This document shows positions 25,801 through 34,168 of a stretch of DNA of 64,000 bases, one piece after another. Below the pieces are notes generated by a model. The model was not told where the DNA came from. It worked only from the letters and a program-made list of their open reading frames with translations, and ran no database searches. This DNA comes from Flavobacterium album (GTDB taxonomy: Bacteria > Bacteroidota > Bacteroidia > Flavobacteriales > Flavobacteriaceae), in assembly GCF_003096035.1 (NCBI RefSeq), contig NZ_CP029186.1, forward strand, positions 1,253,001 through 1,317,000, written 5' to 3'. The translations under genes were made by a program, and so were the position numbers. The stretch's first letter is position 1. Every line of letters starts with the position of its first letter.

Positions 25801-27557
25801 AGTTGGTATCTGATGTGGTGGTAAGTACTGCCTGTGCGCAGGTATCTAACCTGACATGGAAAACAGGCGTAACAGAAGGTTTTGAATCAGATAACGGTAT
25901 TGCCTACTTTAAGGATAATGGCTCAGGCTTCCCGATAAAAGAGGGGGTTGTGCTGAGTACAGGAAAGGCTTTCCGTTCGCGCGGGCCGAACACCACAGAG
26001 CTAAGTGACGGCAATGAGGCATGGAGCGGCGATACCGACCTCTTTAACTACATACAGGGGCTGGGCATAGACCCTGACCTTGAAGATTACAACAATGCCA
26101 CGGTGTTGGAATTCGACTTTGTACCGCTTACAGGCCACATCAGCTTCCCGTTCATTTTTGCTTCGGAAGAGTATGGCGAATACCAGTGCGCTTTCTCGGA
26201 TGCGTTTGCTTTTTTCCTCACTAATACCGAAACAGGCACTACTACCAACCTTGCGGTGCTGCCGGGCAGCAACACGCCAATATCTGTAATTACGATAAGG
26301 GATGGTGCCAATGGCAACTGCGAGCCGGTTAACCCCGAATATTATGGACAGAACAATCAGGGCGGCAACGCTATGGGCGCCGATATCAATTACAATGGTC
26401 AGACTGTGCTGCTCACGGCGCAGTCGGATGTGGTGGTGAATACGGTATACCATATCAAACTGGTAATTGCCGACAGGAACGATGAGCTGCTGGATTCGGC
26501 GGTATTCATAGGGCCGTTCGACATTGGGTATATCGACCTGGGCGATGACCTTTTGGTAGAAACAGGCACTGCCCTTTGCGAAGGCGAAACCTTTACCATC
26601 GACAGTGAATTGGATCCGGCACTCTATAATATTACATGGCTGCGTAACGATGTGGCCATTCCTGGGGCAACAACTCCTGCGATTACTGTTGACCAACCGG
26701 GTAAATATACTATTCAGGCGCAGTACATCAGCTCGACTTGTGTGGCGGTGAAATCGAAGGTTATCGAATTCTACGATTCTGTTGCTGCGACTACCGGCAA
26801 CCCTGAAAATATTGTAATCTGTAACACCACTGGTACGGCAGAGTTCGATTTTAGTGGAAATACTGAAATAATACGCAACGGGATGAATGCCGATGACTAC
26901 ACCATCAGCTACCATTTGACACAGGCCGATGCCAATGATAATGTTTCGCCTATAGGGCCATTGTTTGAAAATACCGTGTCGCCGCAAACCATTTATGTAA
27001 GGATAGCCAATGTGGTTAACGGCTGTTGGGCAACCAAGCAGTTTACCATTACAGCCCAGGTTATCGACCCGGATTTCGATATTGCGCAGGGATGTAAGGG
27101 CAATAAATACATGGCAGAAGTAGTTGCTGTAGACGGTACGTTTGACCCGGAAACAGCTACCTATGCGTGGACAGGTCCGGACGGATTTACGGCAACCGGA
27201 AAAGAAATCGAGGTTCCGGTATCGGGGGAATATGTTGTTGTAGTGACTACTGCCGAGGGATGCCAGGTTACAGCAAGCGTGATGATTGAGCAAAACCCCT
27301 GCCTGATACCAAGGGGCATTTCGCCGAACGGGGACCAGTGGAACGAGAACTTTGACCTTACCGGATTGAATGTGAAGAAAATATCAATTTTCAACAGATA
27401 CGGTATGGAAGTGTTTACTTATGGTACTTACGTAAATGAATGGCACGGCCAGGATGCCGGTGGCAAAGAACTTCCTACAGGTACATACTTTTACATGATA
27501 GAGGATACCACCGGTGAAAGCAAAACCGGCTGGGTGTATATTAACCGGCAGGATTAA
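22878..27557 (+). CDS. SprB-like cell-surface adhesin with type B T9SS sorting domain
   Basis: This 1559-residue protein has a signal peptide about 1-20. A cleaved-adhesin/choice-of-anchor J domain follows (about 22-197, EGFEDPWTAGTGP to DRWLVDDFKVI), then fibronectin III (about 200-288). Five tandem ~135-residue repeats (about 291-958) each carry NDECxxA near the start and DDDVWFEFTATN. A choice-of-anchor L domain (about 965-1225, FASEEYGEYQCAFSDAFAFF) and Ig-like segments come next. A type B (gliding-associated, CHU_C-type) C-terminal domain at about 1475-1559 closes it (PRGISPNGDQWNENF, IFNRYGMEVF, TGTYFYMIE). The downstream PorP/SprF-like and OmpA genes are the usual partners of type B cargo. 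Probably displayed on the cell surface for adhesion or gliding. Confidence 0.9.
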   Translation: MKRIITTLCLMLLLSVSCYAQEFSEGFEDPWTAGTGPNTGPPGGWGIYENGIGTSVHWVQSAAGSALQPPHAGNHAAYLNKESVPSGIAEDWLATPQFTMPENAQVRFFSRLTTPQVEANIYEVRISTSPIQGSLDQYVLLQAWTETEINPVYNVYTEKVVDIPAEYFGQSVYIALVMKNNNGDRWLVDDFKVIKRCMPPVDITIPAGSITLDSAQVNWTNNSGATTWEVEVVEAGQPFTGTGQTFTTPPPVTVDGLDDSTVYKVQVRAVCGTDMVSDWSEAINFTTVFTPPANDECTAATPLTVNPTDACTATSPGILNAATASPQGNTCIGTADDDVWFEFTATNVKHIITINNIVGNDTDLVHAVYSGDCNALSLLYCSDPNNSTAISLTPGQLYKIRVYSKSGTPTTTFDICVASPPLPPVNDSCANAVTVPVNTDDSCTLTTPGTIALATASPEPNTCAGNDDDDVWFEFTATNTSHTISLLNITGGTPDLFHVVYQGDICGSLTQLYCSNPESSVANGLIIGQKYKVRVYSFTGTGGQTSSFNICIGVPPPPPANDECANATVLTVNPTLQCTAFASATVSSATPSPEANTCDGSDDDDVWFEFTATNTVHTISLYNVTGSTNNLYHVLYEGNNCGALTQLYCSDPNTSTAMNLTVGQTYKIRVYTFSATTGQNTAFDICVSTLPPPPPNDECTAATVVPVNPTDACNQKVPGTIISATASPQPNACTGSADDDVWFEFTATNASHLISLSNVTGTAPDLFHVVYSGSDCGALTQLYCSDNNSSVANGLTIGQVYKVRVYTVTAAPGQTTAFEICVATPPPPPVNDDCANAIVIPVNAGTECVQSVTGTIYSATASAQANICNGTSDDDIWFTFTATATNHDIAITNITGSTTVLVHALYKGDDCGALTPVYCSTTNSSNAAYLVPGQKYTLRIFSYTANPGQTSAFTVCVTTPEQPIFTDETTYTVPQLVSDVVVSTACAQVSNLTWKTGVTEGFESDNGIAYFKDNGSGFPIKEGVVLSTGKAFRSRGPNTTELSDGNEAWSGDTDLFNYIQGLGIDPDLEDYNNATVLEFDFVPLTGHISFPFIFASEEYGEYQCAFSDAFAFFLTNTETGTTTNLAVLPGSNTPISVITIRDGANGNCEPVNPEYYGQNNQGGNAMGADINYNGQTVLLTAQSDVVVNTVYHIKLVIADRNDELLDSAVFIGPFDIGYIDLGDDLLVETGTALCEGETFTIDSELDPALYNITWLRNDVAIPGATTPAITVDQPGKYTIQAQYISSTCVAVKSKVIEFYDSVAATTGNPENIVICNTTGTAEFDFSGNTEIIRNGMNADDYTISYHLTQADANDNVSPIGPLFENTVSPQTIYVRIANVVNGCWATKQFTITAQVIDPDFDIAQGCKGNKYMAEVVAVDGTFDPETATYAWTGPDGFTATGKEIEVPVSGEYVVVVTTAEGCQVTASVMIEQNPCLIPRGISPNGDQWNENFDLTGLNVKKISIFNRYGMEVFTYGTYVNEWHGQDAGGKELPTGTYFYMIEDTTGESKTGWVYINRQD

Positions 27558-27566
27558 GAATATAAG

Positions 27567-27608
27567 CAGGCTTTTTTCGTCCGTTTAAGCGAAAAAAGCC
27601 TGTTTTTT
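27567..27608 (+). terminator. terminator after the adhesin gene
   Basis: CAGGCTTTTTTCG (27567-27579) pairs perfectly with 27590-27602 across a 10-nt loop and is followed by a T run. It would attenuate read-through into the PorP/SprF-like gene, 250 bp further on. Confidence 0.8.
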
Positions 27609-27862
27609 CTTAAATTTTCCATTTTAACATTTTACTTGTCATAAAAAGTCTACGAAATTGAAAAAATTTCGTTGCTTTGGAAAAATTTAACCACCTGATA
27701 ATAAACTGGCCGGATAAATTTCGGGCAGTAATGATGTAGCTTGGCTTACCGGTGAAAATTTCACGCAACCTATTGCGGCCGGGGCAGACTATGAAAGTGG
27801 TTTATATATACAATGGCGGCTAAATTGCTTATGATAACCTTTAACCAACAAACACAAAATCT

Positions 27863-28804
27863 ATGAAGAAATTATGCCTTGCAGCATTGTTAGCGCTGTG
27901 TGGCCTGCCTGATGCCAATGCCCAGCAGGATCCGCACTACACTCAGTACATGTACAACATGAACGTGATCAACCCGGCCTATGCGGGCTCGAAGGAAAAC
28001 CTTGCCTTTGGGTTATTGTACCGCAAGCAGTGGGTAGATATCCAGGACTCCCCGAGCACGGGCACCTTTTCGGGCCACAGCCCTGTTGGCAAGAATGTGG
28101 GCCTTGGCTTATCGGCCATTGTCGACCAGATTGGCCCGGTGCAGGAAACCAACGTTTATGCCGACTTCTCCTACACCCTTAAATTAGGCGGTGAGCACAG
28201 GCTTGCCCTTGGATTAAAGGCCGGTGCTACCATGCACAATGTCGGCCTTTATGACGATATCGGCAACGGCTATGTGCCGGACCCGAATGACCCTGCCTTC
28301 CAGGAGAACGTTAACAATACCTACCTGAACATCGGTACAGGTGTTTTCTACTATACCCAGAAATACTACCTTGCCTTCTCGGTGCCGAACATGCTCAAGA
28401 GCAAGCACCTTGAAGTGAGGCCAAACGGCCAGGGTACAGCCTACCAGTTCGGATCGGAAGTATCGCATTACTTCCTTACGGGAGGTTATGTATTTGACCT
28501 TACCGATAACCTGAAGATGAAGCCAACCTTCATGATCAAGTCGGCCTTTGGGGTAGACCCATCGATTGACGGCTCACTGAACTTTTTGTTCTTCAACAAA
28601 TTTGAGATAGGCGCAACCTACCGCCTTGACGATTCTTACGGCGGGATGGTGAACTATGCCATTACCCCTAACCTCAGGATCGGCTATGCGTACGACCACA
28701 TCGTATCAGACCTTAAAGTATCGACCCCTGCCTCGCACGAGATCATGCTGTTGTTTGATGTGAACTTCCCGAAGAAAGTATCCCGTTCCCCACGTTATTT
28801 CTAA
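27863..28804 (+). CDS. type IX secretion system PorP/SprF family membrane protein
   Basis: This 313-residue outer-membrane beta-barrel protein of the PorP/SprF family has a signal peptide about 1-20 (MKKLCLAALLALCGLPDANA). The diagnostic start of the mature protein is QQDPHYTQYMYNMNVINPAYAGSKENLAFG, followed by YRKQWVDIQDSPSTGTFSGHSPV. Alternating amphipathic strands run to the C-terminal MLLFDVNFPKKVSRSPRYF. SprF is needed for secretion and attachment of SprB, and family members next to type B CTD proteins are thought to act on that cargo. Here it lies directly after such a protein and 11 bp before an OmpA/PorE-like gene. Confidence 0.95.
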   Translation: MKKLCLAALLALCGLPDANAQQDPHYTQYMYNMNVINPAYAGSKENLAFGLLYRKQWVDIQDSPSTGTFSGHSPVGKNVGLGLSAIVDQIGPVQETNVYADFSYTLKLGGEHRLALGLKAGATMHNVGLYDDIGNGYVPDPNDPAFQENVNNTYLNIGTGVFYYTQKYYLAFSVPNMLKSKHLEVRPNGQGTAYQFGSEVSHYFLTGGYVFDLTDNLKMKPTFMIKSAFGVDPSIDGSLNFLFFNKFEIGATYRLDDSYGGMVNYAITPNLRIGYAYDHIVSDLKVSTPASHEIMLLFDVNFPKKVSRSPRYF

Positions 28805-28815
28805 CCTAAAAGACA

Positions 28816-30672
28816 ATGAAAAATTTATATATTACGCTTAGCCTGCTCGTTACTATGGCCGTAGCAGCGCAAAATGCAAGTACCGCAGAGGCTGATAAGC
28901 TCTTTAAAAAATTTGAATACCTTGATGCGGCAAAAGAGTACCTGAAGCTGGCAAAAGCCAAAGACCCTTATGTATACAAGCAGCTTGCAGAGAGCTATTA
29001 TAATGTATATAACAGCAAAGAAGCCATAAAATGGTATGCTAAAGCGGTGGAAACAAAGCAGGATGCCGAGACCTACTACCGTTATGCCCAGATGCTGAAG
29101 GCAGAAGGGAAATATGAGGAGTCGAACAAGCAGATGCAGAAATTTGCTTCACTGGCGCCGAAAGACCAGCGCGCCATTGCCTTTAACCAGGATCCGGATT
29201 ATCTGCCGAAACTTAAAAGCCAGACTAAGCTGTTCGATGAAAAGATACTCGATATCAACGACGATAAATATGCCGATTTTGGCGCTGTACTGGTAGATAA
29301 TACCCTTTATTTCACGAGCGCCCGCAACACTGCAAGAAGGACCTATGGCAGGAACGAAGAGCCGTACCTTGATATGTATACTGCTACTTATAATTCCGAT
29401 GGGACGATTAGCACGCCAACGCCTATAACGGAGATCAACAGTAAATTCCACGATGGGCCGGCAGCAGTAACGGCTGATGGCAACACCATGTATTTCTCAA
29501 GCGAAAGTTTTAAGGAAGGTAACTATGAAAAGGACACACCGGGACAAAGGACAGGGTTGATCTACCTTTTCGTGGCTACCAAAGTAAACGGCAAATGGAG
29601 CAATATAAAGCCGGTGCCTTTTAATGGTAAGACATGGTCTACCGGTAATCCTTCGATAAGCAAGGATGGCAAGACCCTTTATTTTGCATCGAACAGGAAA
29701 GGCTCTATAGGCGCCACCGACATCTGGAAAGTTGAGGTAAAAGGCAACAACACCTATAGCGAGCCGGTAAACCTCGGTAAAAAGATAAACACGGAAGGCG
29801 TGGAAAATTTCCCTTTTATTACGGACGACAACAAGCTGTATTTTGCATCGGACGGAAGGAAAGGCCTCGGGGCTATGGATATTTATGTGGCCGACCTGAC
29901 CAATGACAGCGAAGCGCTCAACATAGGCCTTCCTATAAATTCGCCGCAGGATGATTTTGCGTTCACATTTAATACAGCTGTCAACAAAGGTTTCTTTTCG
30001 AGCAACAGGAAAGGGGATGATAATATGTACCTCGCCATACCGATATGTGGTGTAGATGCGGTTGTAATGGTAAAAGACTCCAAAACAGGCAAACCGTTGT
30101 CTTCGGCCAGTGTAGCGATACTGGATGAAAAGAACAACGTGATAGAGACCCGTAAAACCAACACCGATGGATGGGTGACCTACAGTGTGGACTGTAATAC
30201 GACTTATTCTCTCGTAGTCTCGGCTGATGGTTATAAGAACAGCACGGCCCCTGTGGCAAAAAATGCAGGCGGCAAGGTAGAAGTGCCGGTAGGCCTTGAC
30301 CCAATTGAAAGCATCATTGTTGATGGTAAGGTTAAGCTGAACGATATTTACTTTGAGTTCGACAAAAGCAATATTACCAAAGAAGGCGCTGCCGAACTGG
30401 ACAAGCTTGTAGAGGTGATGAGGACCAAGCCCGAGCTGATTATCATGGCCCAAGCTCATACCGATAACCGCGGCAGCGACCAGTACAACCTTGATCTCTC
30501 TGACCGGAGGGCAAGGGCAGTGGTACAGTATGTGATTTCTAAAGGCATTTCAGAAAACAGGATATCGGGCAAAGGCTATGGCGAAACCCAGCCAAGGGTT
30601 GCCTGTACAGAATGTACCGACGAGCAGCATGCCCAGAACAGGAGGAATGAATTTATCATTGTAAATAAATAA
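28816..30672 (+). CDS. PorE-like OmpA family protein (TPR, PD40 propeller, CRD, OmpA_C)
   Basis: A 618-residue periplasmic or outer-membrane-linked protein. Signal peptide about 1-19, TPR region about 20-115, PD40/WD40-like propeller about 150-400 (LYFTSARN, MYFSSESF, LYFASNRKGSIGATDIW, LYFASDGRKGLGAMDIY, GFFSSNRKGDDNMYLA). A carboxypeptidase-regulatory-like domain (about 412-495) and an OmpA C-terminal peptidoglycan-binding domain (about 508-618, IYFEFDKSNITKEG and AHTDNRGSDQYNLDLSDRRA) follow. This domain order is that of PorE, which anchors the T9SS to peptidoglycan. It may be a cassette-specific paralog (inference). In operon with the PorP/SprF-like gene (11-bp gap). Confidence 0.93.
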   Translation: MKNLYITLSLLVTMAVAAQNASTAEADKLFKKFEYLDAAKEYLKLAKAKDPYVYKQLAESYYNVYNSKEAIKWYAKAVETKQDAETYYRYAQMLKAEGKYEESNKQMQKFASLAPKDQRAIAFNQDPDYLPKLKSQTKLFDEKILDINDDKYADFGAVLVDNTLYFTSARNTARRTYGRNEEPYLDMYTATYNSDGTISTPTPITEINSKFHDGPAAVTADGNTMYFSSESFKEGNYEKDTPGQRTGLIYLFVATKVNGKWSNIKPVPFNGKTWSTGNPSISKDGKTLYFASNRKGSIGATDIWKVEVKGNNTYSEPVNLGKKINTEGVENFPFITDDNKLYFASDGRKGLGAMDIYVADLTNDSEALNIGLPINSPQDDFAFTFNTAVNKGFFSSNRKGDDNMYLAIPICGVDAVVMVKDSKTGKPLSSASVAILDEKNNVIETRKTNTDGWVTYSVDCNTTYSLVVSADGYKNSTAPVAKNAGGKVEVPVGLDPIESIIVDGKVKLNDIYFEFDKSNITKEGAAELDKLVEVMRTKPELIIMAQAHTDNRGSDQYNLDLSDRRARAVVQYVISKGISENRISGKGYGETQPRVACTECTDEQHAQNRRNEFIIVNK

Positions 30673-30693
30673 ATTCCTCTGAATAAATGAAAG

Positions 30694-30720
30694 AAGCACT
30701 TGCTACGGCAGGTGCTTTTT
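30694..30720 (+). terminator. terminator after the PorE-like gene
   Basis: AAGCACTTGC (30694-30703), a TACG loop, GCAGGTGCTT (30708-30717), then T residues. The stem is complete with one G-T pair. It closes the adhesin-PorP-OmpA cassette. Confidence 0.85.
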
Positions 30721-30798
30721 GTATTATACCTGATGCCGGTAACTAAGTATTGTGAAAAAATTGGCGGAGCATAACTTTACAATTTCGCAACGCTTTAT

Positions 30799-30806
30799 TA
30801 ATTTTG
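30799..30806 (+). promoter_or_regulatory. -7 box of the cupin-like gene
   Basis: TAATTTTG matches TAnnTTTG, 21 bp before the ATG at 30828; TTTA lies about 19 bp upstream at the -33 position. Confidence 0.5.
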
Positions 30807-30827
30807 CCATGCTAATAAACCGATAGT

Positions 30828-31700
30828 ATGGCATTGAACCTAACCGAGATTGAACGCGTAAAAACCATCACCCGGGAAGACTTTTACAATAACTATGTAA
30901 AAAAGCAAAAACCGGTGGTCATTGAAAAACTAACGGAAGACTGGCCGGCTTACAACAAATGGAAGCTGAATTATATTAAAGAGATCGCAGGTGATAAGAT
31001 AGTGCCGTTGTATGACGACAGGCCTGTGACCCATAAAGACGGCTTTAACGAGGCACATGCCAAAATGAAAATGGCCGACTACATTGACCTTCTGCAATCC
31101 AAACCTACAAACTACCGCATTTTTTTATACAACCTCATGAAAGAGGTGCCATCGCTGAAAGGCGACTTTAAATGGCCGGAGATCGGGTTAAAGCTCGTAA
31201 AGCAGCTGCCAATGCTCTTCTTTGGCGGGGAGAACTCGAAAGTGTTCATTCATTACGATATCGACTATTCCAACATACTGCATTTTCATTTTCATGGAAA
31301 AAAGCGGTGTATCCTTTTTGCGCCCGACCAGACGCCTTATCTTTATAAAGTGCCGCATGCCCTGATCTCGAGGGAGGATATTGACTTTGATAATCCCGAT
31401 ATGCAAAAATGGCCGGCGCTGCAATATGCACAAGGCCTGGTGGCCGACCTTCAGCATGGCGAAATGCTGTACATGCCCGAAGGATACTGGCACTACATGA
31501 AATACATAACACCGGGCTTCTCTATGAGCCTGAGGGCTTTCCCGAGAAAAGCGGGCAACCTGGCAAAAGCGGTGTACAACATTGTAATCATGCGTTATTT
31601 TGACAATATGATGCGCAAATTGAAAGGTCAGGCGTGGATAGATTATAAAAATGAGCAGGCCCTGATAAGGACCCATAAAAATTTAAACTTACCGTTATAG
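30828..31700 (+). CDS. cupin-like/JmjC-domain oxygenase
   Basis: This 290-residue protein of the Cupin_8/JmjC group resembles 2-oxoglutarate/Fe(II) hydroxylases acting on proteins or small molecules. It has the N-terminal entry motif NNYVKKQKPVVIEKLTEDWPAYNKW, the metal-site pair HYDID (about 142-146) with distal His in PEGYWHYM (about 219-226), and the HFHFHGKKRCILFAPDQ strand between. The Fe(II) triad would be His-x-Asp...His, and all three are present. The C-terminus is basic (LIRTHKNLNLPL). Substrate unknown. It ends just before a strong terminator and is not in an operon with recX. Confidence 0.85.
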   Translation: MALNLTEIERVKTITREDFYNNYVKKQKPVVIEKLTEDWPAYNKWKLNYIKEIAGDKIVPLYDDRPVTHKDGFNEAHAKMKMADYIDLLQSKPTNYRIFLYNLMKEVPSLKGDFKWPEIGLKLVKQLPMLFFGGENSKVFIHYDIDYSNILHFHFHGKKRCILFAPDQTPYLYKVPHALISREDIDFDNPDMQKWPALQYAQGLVADLQHGEMLYMPEGYWHYMKYITPGFSMSLRAFPRKAGNLAKAVYNIVIMRYFDNMMRKLKGQAWIDYKNEQALIRTHKNLNLPL

Positions 31701-31732
31701 ATCCCAGTCCGGAAAAGACTGGGATTCTTTTT
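31701..31732 (+). terminator. terminator after the cupin-like gene
   Basis: ATCCCAGTC (31701-31709) pairs perfectly with GACTGGGAT (31717-31725), followed by TCTTTTTT. It starts immediately after the stop codon. Confidence 0.9.
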
Positions 31733-31752
31733 TATATTTACACCATCTAAGC

Positions 31753-31758
31753 AGGAGG
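31753..31758 (+). promoter_or_regulatory. canonical Shine-Dalgarno before recX
   Basis: AGGAGG at 31753-31758 is one of the few clear SD sites in the window. It lies 1 nt before the ATG at 31760 and 4 nt before the next in-frame ATG at 31763. The spacing favours 31763 as the true start. Confidence 0.6.
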
Positions 31759-31759
31759 A

Positions 31760-32236
31760 ATGATGGAGTATAAGTCGTATACGGTAGAAGAGGCAAAGAA
31801 GAAACTGGAGCATTACTGTGCCTACCAGGAGCGGTGCCATGACGAAGTGTACCGGAAACTAAGGGAGCTCAACATGATACCACAGGCTATTGATACCATA
31901 ATAGTGCACCTCATAGAGAATAACTTCCTCAACGAGGAACGGTTTGCCTGCAGCTTTGCACGCGGAAAATTCCGCATTAAGCAGTGGGGCAGGAGAAGGA
32001 TTACCAATGAGCTTAAAGCCAGGAACATATCCAGTTATAATATAAATAAAGCGATGAAGGAAATCCCCGAGGGGGAATACCTTGAAACCTTTGACAGGCT
32101 TGTGGCCCGGGAATGGGAAGAAAGCCCTGAAACCAATATCCCGAAGAGGAAAAAAAAGGTAATGGACTATCTTTTGCGAAAGGGCTATGAGAGCAATCTT
32201 GTGCTTGATGCCGTGCATTCCCTGCCTGAAAAGTAA
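31760..32236 (+). CDS. recX: RecX-type regulator of recombination
   Basis: RecX binds RecA filaments and modulates their activity. 158 residues (157 if the second Met at 31763 is used, which the SD spacing favours). Visible RecX features are the three-helix repeats: YTVEEAKKKLEHYCAYQERCHDEVYRKL, then the central NNFLNEERFACSFARGKFRIKQWGRRRITNELKARNIS (about 54-90, the core motif FAxxFxRxKxxxxxWGxxRI), then KKVMDYLLRKGYESNLVLDAV at the end. Alone here, with no recA beside it. It is separated from the cupin gene by a terminator. Confidence 0.93.
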   Translation: MMEYKSYTVEEAKKKLEHYCAYQERCHDEVYRKLRELNMIPQAIDTIIVHLIENNFLNEERFACSFARGKFRIKQWGRRRITNELKARNISSYNINKAMKEIPEGEYLETFDRLVAREWEESPETNIPKRKKKVMDYLLRKGYESNLVLDAVHSLPEK

Positions 32237-32321
32237 TTAATTTTTAGATAGCCTGAATTTCATAAATATTTGTTAATTTAGTGTGCCAATTATTTAGTGC
32301 CCCCGAACTAAAAATGGATTT

Positions 32322-34166
32322 ATGTTGAAAAAGATACTTCTTTTATTATTGCTGGCCTTCAATGCGTTAAGTTATGGGCAGTCGTATGATTTCAAAAAGG
32401 CAGAAACAGAAGCCAGGAAACTTATTTATTCCGATCCTGCCGCTGCATTGAAATTGATTAAAACCACCTTAGCGCAAAAAGGGGATGTGCACGACACTGT
32501 TTACGGCAATACCTACAATTTATACGGAATGTATTATGGCATGACCGGTAAGCCCGACTCTACCATTTACTATATAAAGAAATCGCTAACCTATCTTGAC
32601 GATTACCCAAGGAACAAGGCACGAAGCCTGATGAACCTTTCTATAGGCTACAGGAACAAGTCTGATTACAAGACCGCCATAAAATATGTAGAGGAAGCGC
32701 TGGCGATACACCAAAAAGAAAAAAACAATGTAGGTGTTGCCATGGCTTATGGCGAACTGGCATCCATCTACAACTACATGCTTGATTATGACAAATCGAT
32801 CGACCTGCTTCTGAAAGCGATTAAAATACTAAAGGCCGAAAAGAATACCAAACAGCTTGTGGCGATTAAGCAAAAGCTGGCAAATACCTATGTCGCAAAG
32901 GAGAATTTTAAATTTGCTATAGACCTTTACCGCGAATGTCTCGAAGAGTTCAGGCAGGTGGGCATGATGAAAAATTATTACCTCACTCAGGTAAACCTCG
33001 GCGAGGCCCTCATACAGGTAAAGGATTTTGAGGGGGCAAAAAAATCGCTATCGGAAGCTGCGGTTGGGCTCGAAAAATTTGGCGATAAAGAGATGATTGG
33101 CATCTGCTATTCAAAAATAGGCAGCCTGGACAACACATTGGGCAACCGTGCAAAGGCATTGGCAGCTTACCAAAAAGCGGTGGATCTCCTTGTTACATCA
33201 GGTTCTAACAGGGTTATAAGGATTGGTGGCGAATATATCGGGTTACTTAACAAATCTGCAAACTACCAGGCATCCCTCAATGCCATTGCCCGGATAGATA
33301 AGCTAAAAGTATACAACAGCGCCAATATACAGGACAGGGTGGTGTATAAAAACGCTGTTGCAGAAACCTATAAGGCTACCAACAACGATAAGGAAGCCAT
33401 AAAGGCCTACCAGCACACCATTGCCATTATGGACTCTATTGCCATGATAGAAAAACAGGGGGCAGTAGAGGAAATCCAGGCAAAATTCCAGACCGAACTG
33501 CAACGGGAAAAAAATCTTGCGCTTGAGGCAAACAATAAGGCGCTGCAAACTACAATGAGATCCGAACAAAACCTCATGCTGTTATATGTTCTTGTGAGTA
33601 TAGCAATTATTGTGCTCATCCTGCTGCTCCTGAGAGGCTACTGGCTCAAGGCAAAATTGCAGAAAGAAGAACTGAAATCGGTAGAGTCTGAGAAAAACCT
33701 GATAAAGCAGCAGCATGAATACGAGCAGGAGCTTACCAATGCGCAAAAAGAAATAATTGAGGAGAAGCAGCGGGAGCTAACATCGACCGCATTGCGTATG
33801 GCAAATTACCAGGACAACATCAACCAGATTATAGACAAATGCGATTCCAACGTCTATACGAAAGTGAGCGATGTGAAAAAAGAGCTGCAAAGCCTTATAA
33901 AGCAAAAAGACTACTGGAAACAGTTTGAAACAAGGTTCAACAGCCTCCACCCGGAATTCAGTACCACGCTTACCAACCGTTTTTCCAGGCTTACAAAAAA
34001 TGACGTGGAGTTCTGCTCGCTGCTCAAGCTGAACCTTTCCAATAAAGAGATCGCTTCACTGCTGCAAATTTCGCATGAAAGCGCCATAACAAAAAAGTAC
34101 AGGATCAAGAAAAAAATGGAGATCCATGACGATGCCGACTTTGAGAAAATGCTCATGGAGATATAA
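32322..34166 (+). CDS. membrane-anchored TPR protein with C-terminal HTH (regulator 2)
   Basis: This 614-residue protein has a signal peptide MLKKILLLLLLAFNALSYGQ (1-20). TPR helices run to about residue 395 (KTAIKYVEEALAIHQKEKNNVGVAMAYGELASIYNYM and similar units). One membrane helix lies at about 419-440 (LLYVLVSIAIIVLILLLLRGYW), a coiled coil at about 442-500, and the HTH at 558-614 (RLTKNDVEFCSLLKLNLSNKEIASLLQISHESAITKKYRIKKKM). TPRs are predicted outside and the DNA-binding domain inside. The next gene, 2 bp downstream, is a full-length paralog. The pair precedes a giant T9SS cargo gene by 650 bp; regulation of that gene is an inference. Confidence 0.85.
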   Translation: MLKKILLLLLLAFNALSYGQSYDFKKAETEARKLIYSDPAAALKLIKTTLAQKGDVHDTVYGNTYNLYGMYYGMTGKPDSTIYYIKKSLTYLDDYPRNKARSLMNLSIGYRNKSDYKTAIKYVEEALAIHQKEKNNVGVAMAYGELASIYNYMLDYDKSIDLLLKAIKILKAEKNTKQLVAIKQKLANTYVAKENFKFAIDLYRECLEEFRQVGMMKNYYLTQVNLGEALIQVKDFEGAKKSLSEAAVGLEKFGDKEMIGICYSKIGSLDNTLGNRAKALAAYQKAVDLLVTSGSNRVIRIGGEYIGLLNKSANYQASLNAIARIDKLKVYNSANIQDRVVYKNAVAETYKATNNDKEAIKAYQHTIAIMDSIAMIEKQGAVEEIQAKFQTELQREKNLALEANNKALQTTMRSEQNLMLLYVLVSIAIIVLILLLLRGYWLKAKLQKEELKSVESEKNLIKQQHEYEQELTNAQKEIIEEKQRELTSTALRMANYQDNINQIIDKCDSNVYTKVSDVKKELQSLIKQKDYWKQFETRFNSLHPEFSTTLTNRFSRLTKNDVEFCSLLKLNLSNKEIASLLQISHESAITKKYRIKKKMEIHDDADFEKMLMEI

Positions 34167-34168
34167 AA

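Noticed and set aside
26001..27293. 430-residue antisense ORF inside the adhesin gene
   Set aside because: It lies fully antisense to a well-supported secreted protein; it is a by-product of its composition, with no recognisable domain.
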